Shown piece by piece: positions 27,701 through 40,919 of a stretch of DNA of 64,000 bases. The stretch covers positions 3,488,213-3,552,212 of the forward strand of contig JADCRB010000030.1 of the NCBI GenBank assembly GCA_021464245.1. The letters run 5' to 3'. The position numbers and the translations under genes are program-made. The notes under the pieces were generated by a model. That model was given only the letters and a program-made list of their open reading frames with translations. It was not told the origin of the DNA and ran no database searches. The stretch's first letter is position 1. Each line of letters begins with the position of its first letter. Source of the stretch: Carallia brachiata (lineage: Eukaryota; Streptophyta; Magnoliopsida; Malpighiales; Rhizophoraceae).

Positions 27701-30700
27701 TCATCTGAATCTGCATGCTGCTGGGTCACCTCCTGGCGGCCCTGGGGAGCAGTTTGGGTTAGGGACCGACAACTTCAACCAGGACCAACATTGCTGACAA
27801 ATCTACCGTGCATCCGACAATCAGGCATTTCGCCCACTGCAAATGCACCGCCACCACTTCTTAAGGCTGGGATCAATGAAGGCGAAGATACTTCATTAGA
27901 ACCATCATTGCTACGTTCAAGAGGTTCCAGAGTTTCAACTACATCACTCATTAAGGGCCTAGCTTTACGATTCTGACTCGGACAATAGTATGCCAAGCTG
28001 CAGGCTTTCTGTGCTGCCCTCGCTGAGTACTGGTTCTCCAATCGAGGGTCTATTATTTGCAGCAACTTCCTCTTGTCGTTCAATTTTGGACGGGCCCAAT
28101 CTACCAGACTCTGCTCCTTACTGGGTCTGGTCCTGTCAATGGATTTCCTTCCAGTTAATAGCTCCAAAAGAACAACCCCAAAGCTGTATACATCGCTTCT
28201 TGCACTCAGGTGACCTGCATTTGGACATATCATCAGATTCAGAAAAAATGAGAACACAGCTGCGTATCTGCCCTATAGCAAATTTGAAGCCCTGCGAAAA
28301 ACATGCAGAGTGTGCATCTGCATTGCATAGATTCAATTATGCGAGAGTTTTGGAAGAGGAGGACCACCCTGTGTTTCATAACTTTGGCTCAATAGGCCTT
28401 TAAATGAATCCAAAAACACACACACATAGAGGAAAAATATCGTTAACTAAGCTTCGCCACATGACACGGTCATTTTCTCATAATTAACAAGTTTTATGAT
28501 TTGCTATTTATTTCAAACCCATTTAATTTTCCTGTAGTTCATTCCTGTTCTATTGGACCTAAAACAACCAGAAACACAGATACAGTTAACATACAAAACC
28601 ACCCACCTTTTAAATCATGATGGATTTTGCAAATACCCAATATCTCCACCCATTTACCTTCACCTCCACCTCTCCCAAAAGATTCCTGAAACTCATCTCC
28701 AGGATTTATGTTCACAAGCATGGCCACATTCGTCCTAATTGGTTAAGCTTCCAACAAAAACAGTTTCAATCTGAGTCTCTAACCATAGATTCGAACAAAA
28801 AAGAGACAAGAAAAAAAAAAATCCCAAAAAGCTGAATGATAAACTAAGCATTTTAGAGATGGTTGTCAATCATACCAGTCGTTACATACTCAGGGGCGGT
28901 ATAACCATAGGTACCCATTACTCGAGTTGATACATGCGTCTCATCACCTTGTGGTCCAGCTTTCGCAAGCCCAAAATCAGACAGTTTGGCTGTATAGTCC
29001 TGCAGATACACAACAAACATCAGAAAAGGAAAACAACAACCTGTATTAATAAGAAAAAAAGGTGTCCCAATGCACGAGACTCCTACACTGTGGGGTTTGG
29101 GAAAGGATTAGGTGTATAAGAATTCTGTAGAAGAGACATTAATGAAAAACTACTTGAAGAGTCCAACTAGCATCAGAAAAGGAAAATACTATCCCTGTAT
29201 TAATAAAAGAATACAAAAATTCTGTGGAAAAGAAATTAATGTAAACCCCTTACAGAGTCCAACAGAATATTGGAGGTCTTGAAGTCTCAATATATGACAG
29301 GCCTTTCAGCATTGTGAGGAAAGCAAGCCCTTTGGCAGCTCCAAGAGCAATCATCATTCTTTTGGCCTAAGATAGTGGAACAGTTGCCTCTGAATGCCAG
29401 GAAAGGCAATGTCAACTTGAGTTAACAAAAACAAATTAAAAACTGACTATAATGGCCTTTCCTTGTAGAATTTTGCCATTTCATTACAATGATTGATTTT
29501 TGTGGCAACAACATTCCCATGAATCATCCAAAAGAGCAAAGTTATATATTAGACAAGATGATAGATTATTTTTGTTGATTTACCCATCATTATGTAGCAT
29601 CATTTAATCAGCCAGCATCACACTTTTACCATTTTGACTGACAATTTTTAAACAATCATTCCTATTATTTGCCTAAATAGGATATGCCGACAGAATAAGC
29701 AAAAGCTACTCAACTCAGCTAAGTACTAATTCCAAATTAATTGCAGTCGGCAAATGTTTTTCAAAGACATGAAAATTTAATTTGCACGCTGCAAAAGAAT
29801 CACAGTTGGAAGTTGTCATAGTATGAAGCATAGGCAAAGTATTAAATTTTCTTTCTAACGAGATGTTTATTCAACCTAAACAGGCCAATCCTATGACCCT
29901 GTGTTATCATTTAGAAAGGGGAAAACACATAGTTTTACAGGTTCTATGGGATGACTAGCAAGACAAAAATCCTAGAAAGAAAACAACCATACTTCGAAAA
30001 AGGTGATTCTCAAGGCTTCCTCGAAACATGAACTAATAAACAAGTAATCGGTTATCATCTTCGCAACAATATCCAATCAATTTGACCAGATTGGGATGCC
30101 TTAGCTGCCTGAGAAAGTTAACTTCTGTCTGTTACAATAATAGATATTGCAATCACGTGATAGGCCAGTATTGAGCAAGTGGGGTCGGGAGAGAGAGAGA
30201 GAGAGAGGAGCTTTCTGAACAATCAATAACAAACAAGAACAAAGAGAGAGAGATGTACGAGCCATTCATGGTGGCCTTGAAAGCCCTCCTTGTTCAGAAC
30301 CTTGACGGAAACAGGGAGAGATTTGAGGCCAACCCTGACATTACCGTCAATGTAACCTTTGTAGACGGTTCCAAATCCACCTTCACCTAAAACATAATCA
30401 GAGCGAAAGCTCTTGGTGATAGTCTCAAGTTCATACAAAGTGAAGGCAATAACATGTGTATAAAGGACAGAATTCTTCCTCAAGTCCTCAAAGTTGTGTG
30501 AGGTGGAAGAAGGATCGGTTATATCTGATAGGGACCGCGTGCGCTTATTCTCAGAAGCACCATTTTTGACGTCTACAGATGCTGACAACATGTGGAGCTG
30601 CTGTTGAACCGCCCACGAACTGCAATCAACAAAAATCAATTTTCAATCGAACTGAAACCCATCATAACTCAGTTTTCTGAACCCACTGGGATATGGAATT

Positions 30701-31619
30701 GAGCGAACTAAGATGATAATATTTGTATAGACAAACAGAGAAAGTTAGGACTACTAAATTCGGCTTTCAGTATTGGCAATGCCAATCAGCCTGAGCATTG
30801 ACAAGGATTTGGTTTGAATTTGAATTTTTGTTTAGTTTATCAATTCTTAAACATAGTATCCAACAACTTAAAATCAAATTATCCAACTTTCAAATATTAG
30901 ATTCAGCTTCCAGTATGACGGACACGGTATCCAACCACCAACCATGGCAACAAAGGCAGTACTGATGTGCTGATGCATCTGCTACGGGTGGCATCGGCCA
31001 CAATGCTTGACACGTACCAGTGACATTAGTGATGGTGGCAAACCTATGATCACTAGTAACAATAATGGCAATGATGCTGGTAGCAATTGCAGTGGCAGAG
31101 TTCACTGTCATGGTTTATAGATGTGCGTGCAAAAGGGGTGGTTCATGGTTCATCCGCAGAGGAGCCCATTTTCCTGGTTTACTAGTGGTGGCAGCCAGTG
31201 TCATAATCGTAAATACGGTGATAGTTACAAACACAAAGTGACAGTGACAATGAACACCCTGGGTCAACTCCAATTAAAATCAGTCAACACCCACCATTTG
31301 ATCAAACTTGATAGAGACAGTCAATTTTTGTCAAAGGCACTCATTATAGTAGGTCAAGGAGATCAAGTTTTCCCAATTACAGAAAGATCCCATTTTCGAC
31401 TTTGTTAAAATTTTTCAAAAATTTAGGCAAAACTTGGTTAGGAGGCCGATAGCCTTTTTTTTTTTTTTTTTTTATTTAAATCACTAGATCCTCATTTCCA
31501 CATATAACCAGAATTCTAACAGGGGAAATTAAAAGAACCCAAAAACAAAAAGGGGAAGGAGAAGAACCTTGAGCATTGGTGACAACAGCAGCTTCCTCTC
31601 TGGTGCCACAGGTACCCAT
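27701..31619 (-). pseudogene. Decayed RLCK-VII protein kinase (PBL8/RIPK-like) pseudogene
   Basis: Class VII receptor-like cytoplasmic kinases relay immune receptor signals at the plasma membrane. Six exons can be traced on the minus strand: 31619-31568, about 30608-30259, 30128-29993, 29389-29254, 28999-28876, 28214-27701; phases match throughout. Exon 1 encodes MGTCGTREEAAVVTNAQ, a myristoylation/palmitoylation N-terminus. Kept motifs are the Gly loop GEGGFGTVYKG, VKVLNKEG (the VAIK-type lysine), [18 protein letters not shown] and [19 protein letters not shown]. Disabling changes: TAG at 30033-30035 (VYEF to VY*F), TAG at 29367-29369 (LSWA to LS*A), TGA at 29287-29289 (catalytic YRDFK to Y*DFK), TGA at 27775-27777, -1 frameshifts near 29316 and 27762, and an apparent lost acceptor before exon 2. 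Intron retention shows this is not a processed copy. The frameshifts could be homopolymer errors, but the three stops within the kinase core cannot. Confidence 0.9.
30192..30207. repeat. (GA)n microsatellite
   Basis: Eight GA units in intron 2 of the kinase pseudogene, with further GA units nearby at 30243-30252. Confidence 0.8.
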
Positions 31620-32346
31620 TTGAGACAATCTATCACACTACATGTCGTATTAGCAGTAAAAGTACAAATCAATGCAGTAACCTCAAATCTCCACAGCTCA
31701 CCTCCTTCCCAAATCAGCCTGCACACTTTCCCACTCCCCCCCATTTCGCTTTTCTTCATTGTGGAGTAACCTATACGAGCACCAAACATCATTTGCCAAT
31801 AAGACACAAAACACCCAATTGAATCTACTTCCAATGCTCAAACAGAATTCCACATTTTTCATAGAGGGAAGAACCAAAGATTCCACATTTCCAGTGGATG
31901 ACCTAAGAATACGGCAAGACAACAGAACCACCAGAGAATGAGAATATAACCCACAAATCAAGACATTTGTTCCATGATTCTTTTTTTTCCCCCTTTTTTT
32001 CCAAAAAAAAAAAAAAAACTTAAGCAATTTAGATGAATTTGGTTGAGGGGTTTTCACCTTTTTGGAGGGGCATGGGGAGGATTGGTCCTCGAGGCTCAGC
32101 TCAATATGGCCGGAAATCTCGCCGGAGAAGAAAGATGGGACTTTTTGAAAAGTTACAGATTGGCGTTTTTTTTTTTGGGGTTATCAGAAAAGTGAAGATA
32201 TTAGAGAGAGCGCTAGTGGGGGAGAAACTATGACATGTGGAGGAAGATTCGCTGACAATGCGAAGAGGAAGGGGGAGTAGTTGGGTTTAGCTTACTTTAC
32301 AGTGAAGACTAACCGAAAAATGGGATTAACGTAACTCCACATAGAA

Positions 32347-32377
<31 letters not shown>

Positions 32378-32549
32378 CGGACAGAGTGTAAGCGTGTGCC
32401 TATGTGGGATGGCTGAATGCAGAGGCTGTTCGTCGTGTGAGGAAAGGAAACACGTTGCCGTGGGAGACAGTGAAAGGGATTGACTGAAATTTGTCTTCTG
32501 TTTTCCGCAATCTGTTCTATGTGTATGACACTAACTAATTTCATCATCT

Positions 32550-32855
32550 TTTCTTTTCATAATTTTTTTTTTTATATTACCTTTTTCACGATTTTTTATA
32601 CTTATCTAAATAATTTATTTTTTTCATTAATTTTTTCTCACAAATTACTATTTATTTTTTTTCTCTACACTTTCTTTCTTTATATTTTTTTTATTTATCT
32701 GAATAATTTATTTTTCTGATCACCTTTTTCTCATTTCTTTTTATTCACATCATTCCTTTCAATCCAAATATATTATTAATGATTTATCTCATTTTTTTAA
32801 AAACTAATGTAATTTTTAAAATTCAATAATTTAAATATTTAATATATTAATTTTA

Positions 32856-32886
<31 letters not shown>

Positions 32887-32930
32887 GTATCTATATAATT
32901 TTTTTTATTTTTAAATCTCCTTTTTTAGAT
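32550..32930. repeat. T-rich dispersed repeat, copy A
   Basis: It contains repeated tttatctaaataatttatttttctcat-like units, ending near aatccaaatata. A similar block lies at 44280-44545, ending gcaatccaaatacac. The shared unit and shared end suggest one AT-rich transposon family, but simple AT richness could mimic this. Confidence 0.4.
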
Positions 32931-33097
32931 GGGAAATAGGTTTATGCGATTGTGTAACTTGCACGGGATTGGAATTAAGAAAAGAATTGCAATTAAAAGT
33001 TACAACAGCTCTATTCCTTTTTTGTTTGGCTTCTTTTGATTTATAATTAAAAAAAAAACACATCAAAAATTTTGAATACTAATTTTGTGATGTTGGT

Positions 33098-33132
33098 GGC
33101 CTCCCTTCAACGTTCTTGATTGAAGGGAGGCC
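33098..33132. repeat. Perfect 13-bp GC-rich hairpin
   Basis: GGCCTCCCTTCAA and its exact reverse complement TTGAAGGGAGGCC are separated by a 9-base loop. It stands out in an AT-rich intergenic region. Confidence 0.85.
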
Positions 33133-34191
33133 AGGCCACCGGATCAGAGTTTGCCTTGATATGGCTGGCCCGGTGACATAACCGACAACCTGCCCCTGAC
33201 AGCCAAGGACCAAGCTGATGATGCGACAAGTGACAATAACTCAGAAGCTCACCGGAAATTGAGAAGGCCTTGCCAGATTAACTTCAGACCAGAGTAAGGG
33301 AAGTATGTCAAATTTTAAAACATAATATAATCTGAAAGTAAAATGGTCCGATTGACTCGAAGTCGAAGTAATCCGAATTTAAACTTAATTTTTAAAACAT
33401 GATTTTTATTTTGGAAATTAAAATTTTATTTCTGAAAAAAGTATTGTTTAGTATTTTTTGCATCAAACATTTATTTATCTATTTATAAATAAAGATTATG
33501 CACACTCAATGCACACGCACACTATTTTATTTTATATGTTACACAAATCTTATGTTGTTGATAAAAATTCATTTAATAATCTAATTATCATGTGTTTGTG
33601 AGTTTCTGATTTTTCCGTGTTCACTATTTGTAGTCTTGTCGAGTTTTTTTTTTTTTCTTTTTTAACGTCCTTCTCCATCGCAGTTGCTAGAATTTCGTTG
33701 AAATCAAAACTTGAACGGCCCAAACTGCCCGTACCAAATTCGCATCTGACTTATCGATTTAGGCAGTTTGGGGAAATTGGGGAATTGGATTTCGAAAATC
33801 CGTCAATGACTGCTTATAAAATGTCCCCTCAAACTGCCCAATCCGATTCACTAACACCCCTAGACCGGAGTACCACCAAGTGAACACAGCTTTCAAGCAC
33901 CTTCACTTGGTAAATGAAAGGTTTAACTTCTTTATAAACAATACAAATATTTTAAGAAAAAACACTTTACACATTACTTGTATGTGGAATCATAACAAAT
34001 GCTATAAACTACAACCTACTCGTCACAAGTCCATGGCCTGGTAGCACTCCCCAAGCATTTCTTTGTTACAACCACCAAAGAGCAAAACCTGCTGCAAATT
34101 CAGCACCAAATGACACCCATAATACGCCAACACACCAGCCAGAAGGCTTAACAAAACAAAACCTCTCAACTCACATTACATGGATCCAGCC

Positions 34192-37100
34192 TTAACTAGC
34201 AGAGTCTCCTGATACTACCTTTTCAATTACTTCATCAATCTCTGAACCATCATCTCCAGCAGGACTATTACTTGTTATGTCACTAGCAGGATCCTTGGTG
34301 TTGATTATTGCTTCAACACTTCCTTCCGATCTCAAAGTGCTCAAAGTTTGGGTAGGTGAACCAGAAACAAGCTCTTCTGATCGCTTTGGCTGATTTAGGG
34401 CATGGCAGTGTGGACAATAGTATGTAATGTATGGAAAATCCTCCTTTCTGGCAAGCCCTGGAGGTTATTAAAAGAAAACAAGAAAAAAAAAAAAAAAGCC
34501 GACACGGGTAAGGCAGGAGGGACAAAAGAGAAAAAGTTTATATCATTATTTTTATGCATCAACATTCATTAACCATCGTGATTGGCTGCTCCATTACTCT
34601 GCATATCACAAAATGTGGGTATGCAATGAAGAATGCTAGGTCTCCACCAAAGCCGTAAACTGAAAAGTGTAGAAAATGGTCTCACCATTGTGCATGTGAC
34701 AGTTGCCACATATCAGTGCATAAGATTGTGTTGGATCCTCCCCTACAAGTAATGCCGCTATACGAGCGATCCATCCCCCATCATGCGCAGTATATGATTG
34801 AGGATTGTGATGTTCGACAACAAGCTGAGTAAGCTCAGAAGTTTGAGCAAGTTCACTTCTAGCAGAATGTGGCATTTGTTCTTCAGAATGGTGGATAGCA
34901 GTGCTCCCAGCACTAGTGGATTTAGTTTGCATTTGCTTTCTGTTCCGAAGTCCACCGGCTTGCACAACTTCAACATCATTACTCTTCCTGTTGGAGCATT
35001 AAGCATAGATTCATCTCCAACATACACTTTCAAGCCAGAATCCGCCCCCAACTTAGATGCCAGCACAGTTGCAGCAGCTGCCTTTGCTGCAGGATCAGGG
35101 TCATATCTCTGCAAAGAAAAAGTTACAACTAATCATTTGCCTCCTGTTGAGCATCACTTATACTTGCAAAACATGCCCTGTGAAGCTCATCTAATAACAT
35201 GCCATCCGGGCTTGAAGAGGAGCTTCTCTAGCAGACAGGAATTCATAGCATTTTGTCTTAGTTTTATCTTTGCTCCTGTTTTTTTTGCCCCAATTTTTCA
35301 TTCAAAAAATTAAGCCCTTTTCCACATTGCAAAAGGCTCTCTCATTTTATAACTGAATTTTTATCTCTTGAAAGTATAGAGGACAAAATTGCTGATAAAT
35401 CATTTTGCACAAAATTGTGACACGGTTGCCCCAAAGAATTAGAAAACTGAATAGAAAGGATGAAGAAAGCAAGTGAAACAAAGGGATAAATCCAGAAGCA
35501 TACATACTGTCCAGCTTGAAGTGAAAATTATTTCCACAGGCTTTTCCTATTAGAACTTGGAATGATATAGTTCGTAACAAAAGGATTTAAAGTCTAAGCA
35601 AAAACAAAAGACACCTAATTCAGTAGGGATTTCTATGTTAAAAGGAAAGTCTTAGTGTAACAGTTTGGTTACTCAATTGTGACTTAAAGGTCCCAGATTC
35701 TAGTTGCGGAAACAACTTTTTTTAGCAAAAACAATGATAAGGTTGTGTAAATCTGTACATCTGACCATTTCCTGAACCCCCACAGTGTAGAACCTAGGTG
35801 AATCGAGATGACCCCTTTTAGTCAAGAATTCTACACTCACCCAGAATCACAAAATTCCCCACAACACAAGCACAATTTGCAATAAGGGTGATTCTTCCCT
35901 TGCTGAACAAAACGCCTATAATTGAGATCCCAATTGCATAAGAGTCTATAAATGACACTACATGTTGAAATTAATAACTGCAAGAAAACAATCAAAGAAT
36001 TTAACCTTCACTGACTGCAAAACAATCACTTATCAGCATTTCATACAAACAGATGAAAAATTACTCTCAATGTCCTTTCCCATAATCCGAGAAACAATTC
36101 AATTAATGAATGACTTAAGGAAAAACAAAGTTATAAAAAGTTTAAAGGCGATGCTTGCACAAGCATCATTGGTTTGTTTCTTAAATCCTCAGCTTTAAAT
36201 CAGATATCAGATTTTTTTTTTTAAAAATGTTCATAGAGGGGCAAATTAACAGACCTAAGAGATTCAAGTAACATTAAAACTAACTCTTATTTTACCTGAA
36301 TGAGCTGCTGTGTAGTGTAATAGTTTGTTCTCTCCTTAAGTTCATCAATTTTTGCTTGCCTCTCAGCTCGAAGCCTTTCCAGAGTTTTCTGATCCTTACG
36401 ATCACCTACAAAATTGTAAAGTCAAACTTGTATAAATTAGTTCCCTGAGTTCAGTTGGAACACATATAATACAGAAGCCCTAAAGATTAAACTGGGGCTC
36501 ATTCTATCAAATTATACAAAAGGAACGAAGGTTTGTTGCAGCAAGCAAAAAAATACCTAAATTTGCATAAATTTGAACAATAATGACAGCTTTGTCTGCC
36601 ACATAATATTTGTATAAAAATACCAATCAATAAACAACTAGTTATTATTACTCTGAAGTAAAGCCAAATAGCTTTCAGTTTCGTTCTGCTAAAACTTTTC
36701 TTCCCATCTTAAACATTATGAATGCTCAAACTTCCTGTCGTTGGACATTTTATTATTGAGTTCAAAACTTCTAACTTCTTCTATTCTTTTTTGGATTTTT
36801 TTTTTTTTTGGGTTGAGGGGGAGGAGGGGGCTGGGCCAGGGATTGTGATGCTGCTAGCGTTGCATTCAATGATGACAACAACAAGAAGGTTACAAACATG
36901 TGCATCCCCTGATATCAGAAAAAAGGTGTTGCCATGATACACCCACCAATGAGTCCCAGAACTCTTCAGATAAAATGGACAAGTCAATTCTAAAGTTGAA
37001 CTGTATCATCAAGAGATTGAATAAACGAATAGTTAACTTTGACAACTTTTTGGCTCCTTAGATGTGATATCAAATGCAAATTTAATGAGATGTCTAAGAG

Positions 37101-39236
37101 CCTCTTCACAACTTTGCGGGCTCCTCATATACATTTTGTATGCTAAAATTAGATGCAAGTTCAATGATATGTTTAAGACATTTTGCATATATTATGAGGC
37201 GTTATGTTCCTTGGGATTGTACACTGCAATCATAACTTAAAATGTGATGCCTAAGGAAGTTAGGTGTTGGCTAAACAGTCGTAGGTGTGGGAGCTGCAGA
37301 TTTCCATTGTATTCCCATATTCAGCTAGTTTTCCTTCTGTTTCAAACAATGAAACCCATCCATATTGAATGCAATTCTACCCACAACCCAGTTCCTACTC
37401 ACCAACGTAACCATCTACTCACAGCCATTGTTCGGGCACTACTGCTCACGTCATAGCTCCTATCTTTCTTGCAAAAAATTCAGTAGCACCTATTTGGAAG
37501 AAATTATCATGGACAATCCTACTAAGCCGGTGGGAAGAAACTAATCAGGCACAATAATATGGACAACTTAAATTTCAAATCTGGGTAACAAATCTCCCTT
37601 ACAAGTTTACCTATTAGTCTTTCCAGTTATTATTACAAACACGGTTATCTGCTACTGGCTCTAATCCACCAAGACAACAGCCAAGCTGGAAGGCCAGCCC
37701 CACTTAAGTAATTATTACCCACAAATGCAGCCTCATAGACTTCTAGCATCCACAACACAGTGCCCCAGCTTGATACATATCTCAATAACACAATAAGTTA
37801 TTTACTTCACATATAGATCCACATATACGAGTTGTTATATGGAAAAAAAAAAAAAAAAAGCATTTTAGTACACAAGACTCTCATATTGTGGGGTTTGAGG
37901 AAGGATTAGATGTACGCACCCTTACCCTTGTTTTCATGAAAAGAACCTCCGGGTCACAATAAAGTAATCTTACCGTCACACTAAGGCTCACTCTTCTAGT
38001 ATTGTAATGTGAAGAAAAATATAAACATCTACAAACATGAAAGGTCAATCGATGATCGAGAGACTTACACATCTTTGTGAAACTGACAAGAGCTGAATAT
38101 CCCATGGATGATAAGGCTGGCAAAAGAAACATTGGTAACACTCGAAATGCCCTCATCTTCCAATTTAAATCCACGGACCTTGTTGTCATAATAGCATAAC
38201 CTACAGCAATAACCTGGATTAAAGAGAATCAGGATTGTGAGATGGCAAGACTCATACCCCAACTATCCAGATGACAATCTCACAAAGAAAGTCATAGCTC
38301 TTGAAGGCAACATTAGGGGTTGCCCCTTTAATCTGAAACTAGCAGCCCCTTTCATTGGCAATTCTTTTATGGAAAAAGAAAAAAGAGAGGATGTATCAGT
38401 GTCGTACAGCAATAATAACAAACTTAAAAGAATCACTGAGTAATACAATTATATGTACAATGTTCAGTCCTTCAAAGTTCCTCAAAAAAGATAATTCAGT
38501 CATTACATATCAACAAGGACACCATTGCAGCACTGACCCAGATCACAAATTATAAACAAATTCTCAAGAACTGAAGGTTTCCAAGTTTTACACAGCAGCA
38601 TAAGCGCAAAAGCTGAGTCGTAGAATGCCGTGGTAAGAGGGCATAAAACAGAAGTAGAGGACTGTTTTAGGATTCCTTCACTGTCCTGTCACGAAATCCT
38701 TCCTTACCAATACATAGGATATATGAAGAAACACCATGAACAATAAGTTGTGCATCCTTTATTCAAACAAAGGAAAAACAGAGATAGAATCAGACCGATC
38801 CGGAGATATTCCAAATGTACAATTTCAACAAAATCAATCTTCCACCCTGCCCCCGAGCAGGCGTGGGTTAGAATTGAGATAGAAATAGGAAAAAGGGAAT
38901 AGGAAACAGAGAGAGGAAGAGCAGGGGAGCCGGAGGAGGGACCTCAAAAATGACGGAGAAAATGATGAGATGGCGGGTCATCCTCCTCCAAGAAAGGGAT
39001 CTGCGTTTGATGCGAGCAATAACGGCGGCTTCTTCCTTGGAGATGTACTGCAGCCTCTTCTCGAAATCGTCTCGGCCGTGCCATCTCAAAATACCGTTCC
39101 AAATGCGCGAAACAAATCCCTTCTTCTTCTTGTTGTTGTCGCCGGTGAGCGACTGTTTGTTATTATTATTCTTTTCAGTCGTCGTCTCCTCCGCCGCTGC
39201 TACCACTCCTCCTATAGTATCGTCCTCCTCCGCCAT
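34192..39236 (-). CDS. Lunapark-family ER three-way-junction protein
   Basis: Lunapark proteins sit in ER membranes and stabilise three-way tubule junctions. Exons on the minus strand: 39236-38943, 38213-38069, 36405-36296, 35108-34686, 34457-34192; all phases fit. After an acidic, Asn-rich N-terminus comes the conserved GFVSRIWNGILRWHGRDDFEKRL and KEEAAVIARIKRRSLSWRR. Two membrane segments follow, HLIIFSVIFEVIAVGYAIM and FRVLPMFLLPALSSMGYSAL. Exon 3 is a short coiled coil (ERLRAERQAKIDELKER). The C-terminal zinc-ribbon pairs are CGNCHMHNG and YYCPHCHALNQP. The tail is acidic (DDGSEIDEVIEKVVSG). Exon 4 has a -1 frameshift at 34985-34986: AA where AAA restores NAPTGKSNDVEVVQAGG. Homopolymer error is likely. 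It resembles Arabidopsis At2g24330/At4g31080 (from memory). A CTT-rich stretch lies just upstream of the ATG. Confidence 0.92.
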
Positions 39237-39256
39237 TTCCCACCAATTTTTTTTTT

Positions 39257-39290
39257 TTCCCTTCCTTCTTCTTCTTCTTCTTCTTCCTTC
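39257..39290. repeat. (CTT)n-rich stretch in the Lunapark 5' leader
   Basis: A run of CTT units lies 20-55 bases upstream of the Lunapark ATG; on the sense strand it is GAA/AAG-rich. Confidence 0.7.
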
Positions 39291-39391
39291 TTATTCTTCC
39301 CCCTGAAGACCTAATCGAAATAAATACAAATAAATGAATGCAATTCCTTCCTTCCTGGCAGTCACCACTCACCTCCCAACCAAAAAAGTAA

Positions 39392-39426
<35 letters not shown>

Positions 39427-39613
39427 AAAGAATGAGATGAGATCATGGGAGAGGAAAGAAATACTTTTTTTTTTAATCTTTTTTTAAGCTTTGGATTTAC
39501 TTTGCAATGCCCTTTTGCCTCTTTTTTTTTTTTTTTTTTTTTTTCCTTTCTGAAAAAGAAAAGGATCCGATCGATTTCCTCCTTAAAGTGCAAGTCTAGT
39601 GGTGGGTGTCTTT

Positions 39614-40114
39614 GGGATAAGGATTTTTTTAATCCTAAACCTTTAGGTTTTTTTACGTTTAAGTCCTAAACCTTTTTGACATTTCATTTGAGTCCTAAAC
39701 TTTTTGATTTTCTACCAAATTAGTCCCTCTGTTTAACAAAAGTGATCAATCTATTAAAAAATAATTTTAACTTTACAAAAAATTATTTTAAAAAGATTAA
39801 ATATATGAATTGATTGTCTTTTTTATAAAAAAATATACATGTTACTTATTTAATTCGTATATTTGTTGATTAAAAAAATATTTAATATGCATATTTTGTT
39901 GATGAAAAAAAATATTTAACTCATGTATTTAAGCTTTTTTAAATGATTTTTATTAAATTAAACTCACTTATTAATAGATTGACTACTTTTCGTAATTTAA
40001 AGGACTGATATAGTAAAAAATTAAAAGATTTAGGACTCAAATGAAATATTAAAAAGGTTTAGGACTCAAACGTAAAAAAATCTAAAGGTTTAGGACTTTA
40101 AAAATATTTATCCC
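39614..40114. mobile_element. MULE-type MITE with long terminal inverted repeats
   Basis: The left end GGGATAAGGATTTTTTTAAT and the right end (reverse complement GGGATAAATATTTTTAAAGT) start terminal inverted repeats of roughly 120 bp. Both carry three spaced copies of a CCTAAACCTTT/AGTCCTAAAC motif. A 10-base duplication with one mismatch abuts both ends: GGGTGTCTTT (39604-39613) and GGGTCTCTTT (40115-40124). Long TIRs plus a 9-10 bp target duplication are typical of Mutator-like elements. No coding capacity. It lies about 380 bp upstream of the Lunapark ATG. Confidence 0.85.
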
Positions 40115-40919
40115 GGGTCTCTTTCTCTTGGCCGACTCACTCACTTCCTCCCTCACTCAATTCCATAATCCAATACAATCGACAATCGACAATCGACAAT
40201 CAACTCTCCGTGTGTGTGTGCACAGGGACGCGTATATTAATTATTGTAAGTAAATTTGTTTGTGTGATTACTGTTACCGCAGGAAACGGGAGCTAAAAAA
40301 AATCATAGTAGTTTGGTATATTTATCTCTATATTAACTTCAATTCGAGTTTATGTAATGTAGGTTTATTTTTGCCAGCAATGTTGTGTTTGTGCGCGGCA
40401 GGACTTGTTAACATTAAAATTATCAAAAAAGTCCATTCAAATTCAATAGTGATCAAATGATGGATGAATATAGTTAAATTGACCATTCAAATAGAAAATT
40501 ACTCTGATTTAACTCACGTATGCTACGACTAACATATCTTTTACTAAAAAAAAATGGAGCCGAAAAGAAATCTCAATTATATATTCTGAATTAAATTAGA
40601 TGATTATTGTACCGATGAAGAAGCAATTTAAAAACAAAAACAAAAACAAAATGGGCGGACCATTGTTGAGGGGAGGGATTCGATTGAATTATTCTTCTCT
40701 TGTTCTCGTTCTCCTTTGTCGAATTAAATAAATAATTAAGGATCTGTTTAAAATGAATTTTGTTTTCTGTTTTTTATTTATTTTTTATATTAAAAAATAG
40801 AAAATATATTTGGTATTGATTTTATTTTCTGTCTTTTGTTGAAAAGTTAAAAGTGTTTTTTAAAGAAAAAAATAAATTAAGAAAATAATAAAAACTAACT
40901 TTCCGATTTTAATTTTTAC

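Larger units (their letters stand above)
31620..34191. other. Intergenic region 5' of the kinase pseudogene and 3' of Lunapark
   Basis: 31620-32330 is the former 5' UTR and promoter region. A (GA)n run lies at about 32353-32378. 32550-32930 is a T-rich segment resembling one at about 44280-44530. A GC-rich perfect hairpin lies at 33098-33132. 33300-34190 has no gene. Confidence 0.5.

Noticed and set aside
34957..34990. An intron in Lunapark exon 4 to explain the frame change
   Set aside because: The protein is continuous across the point once one A is added; no sequence is left over to be an intron.
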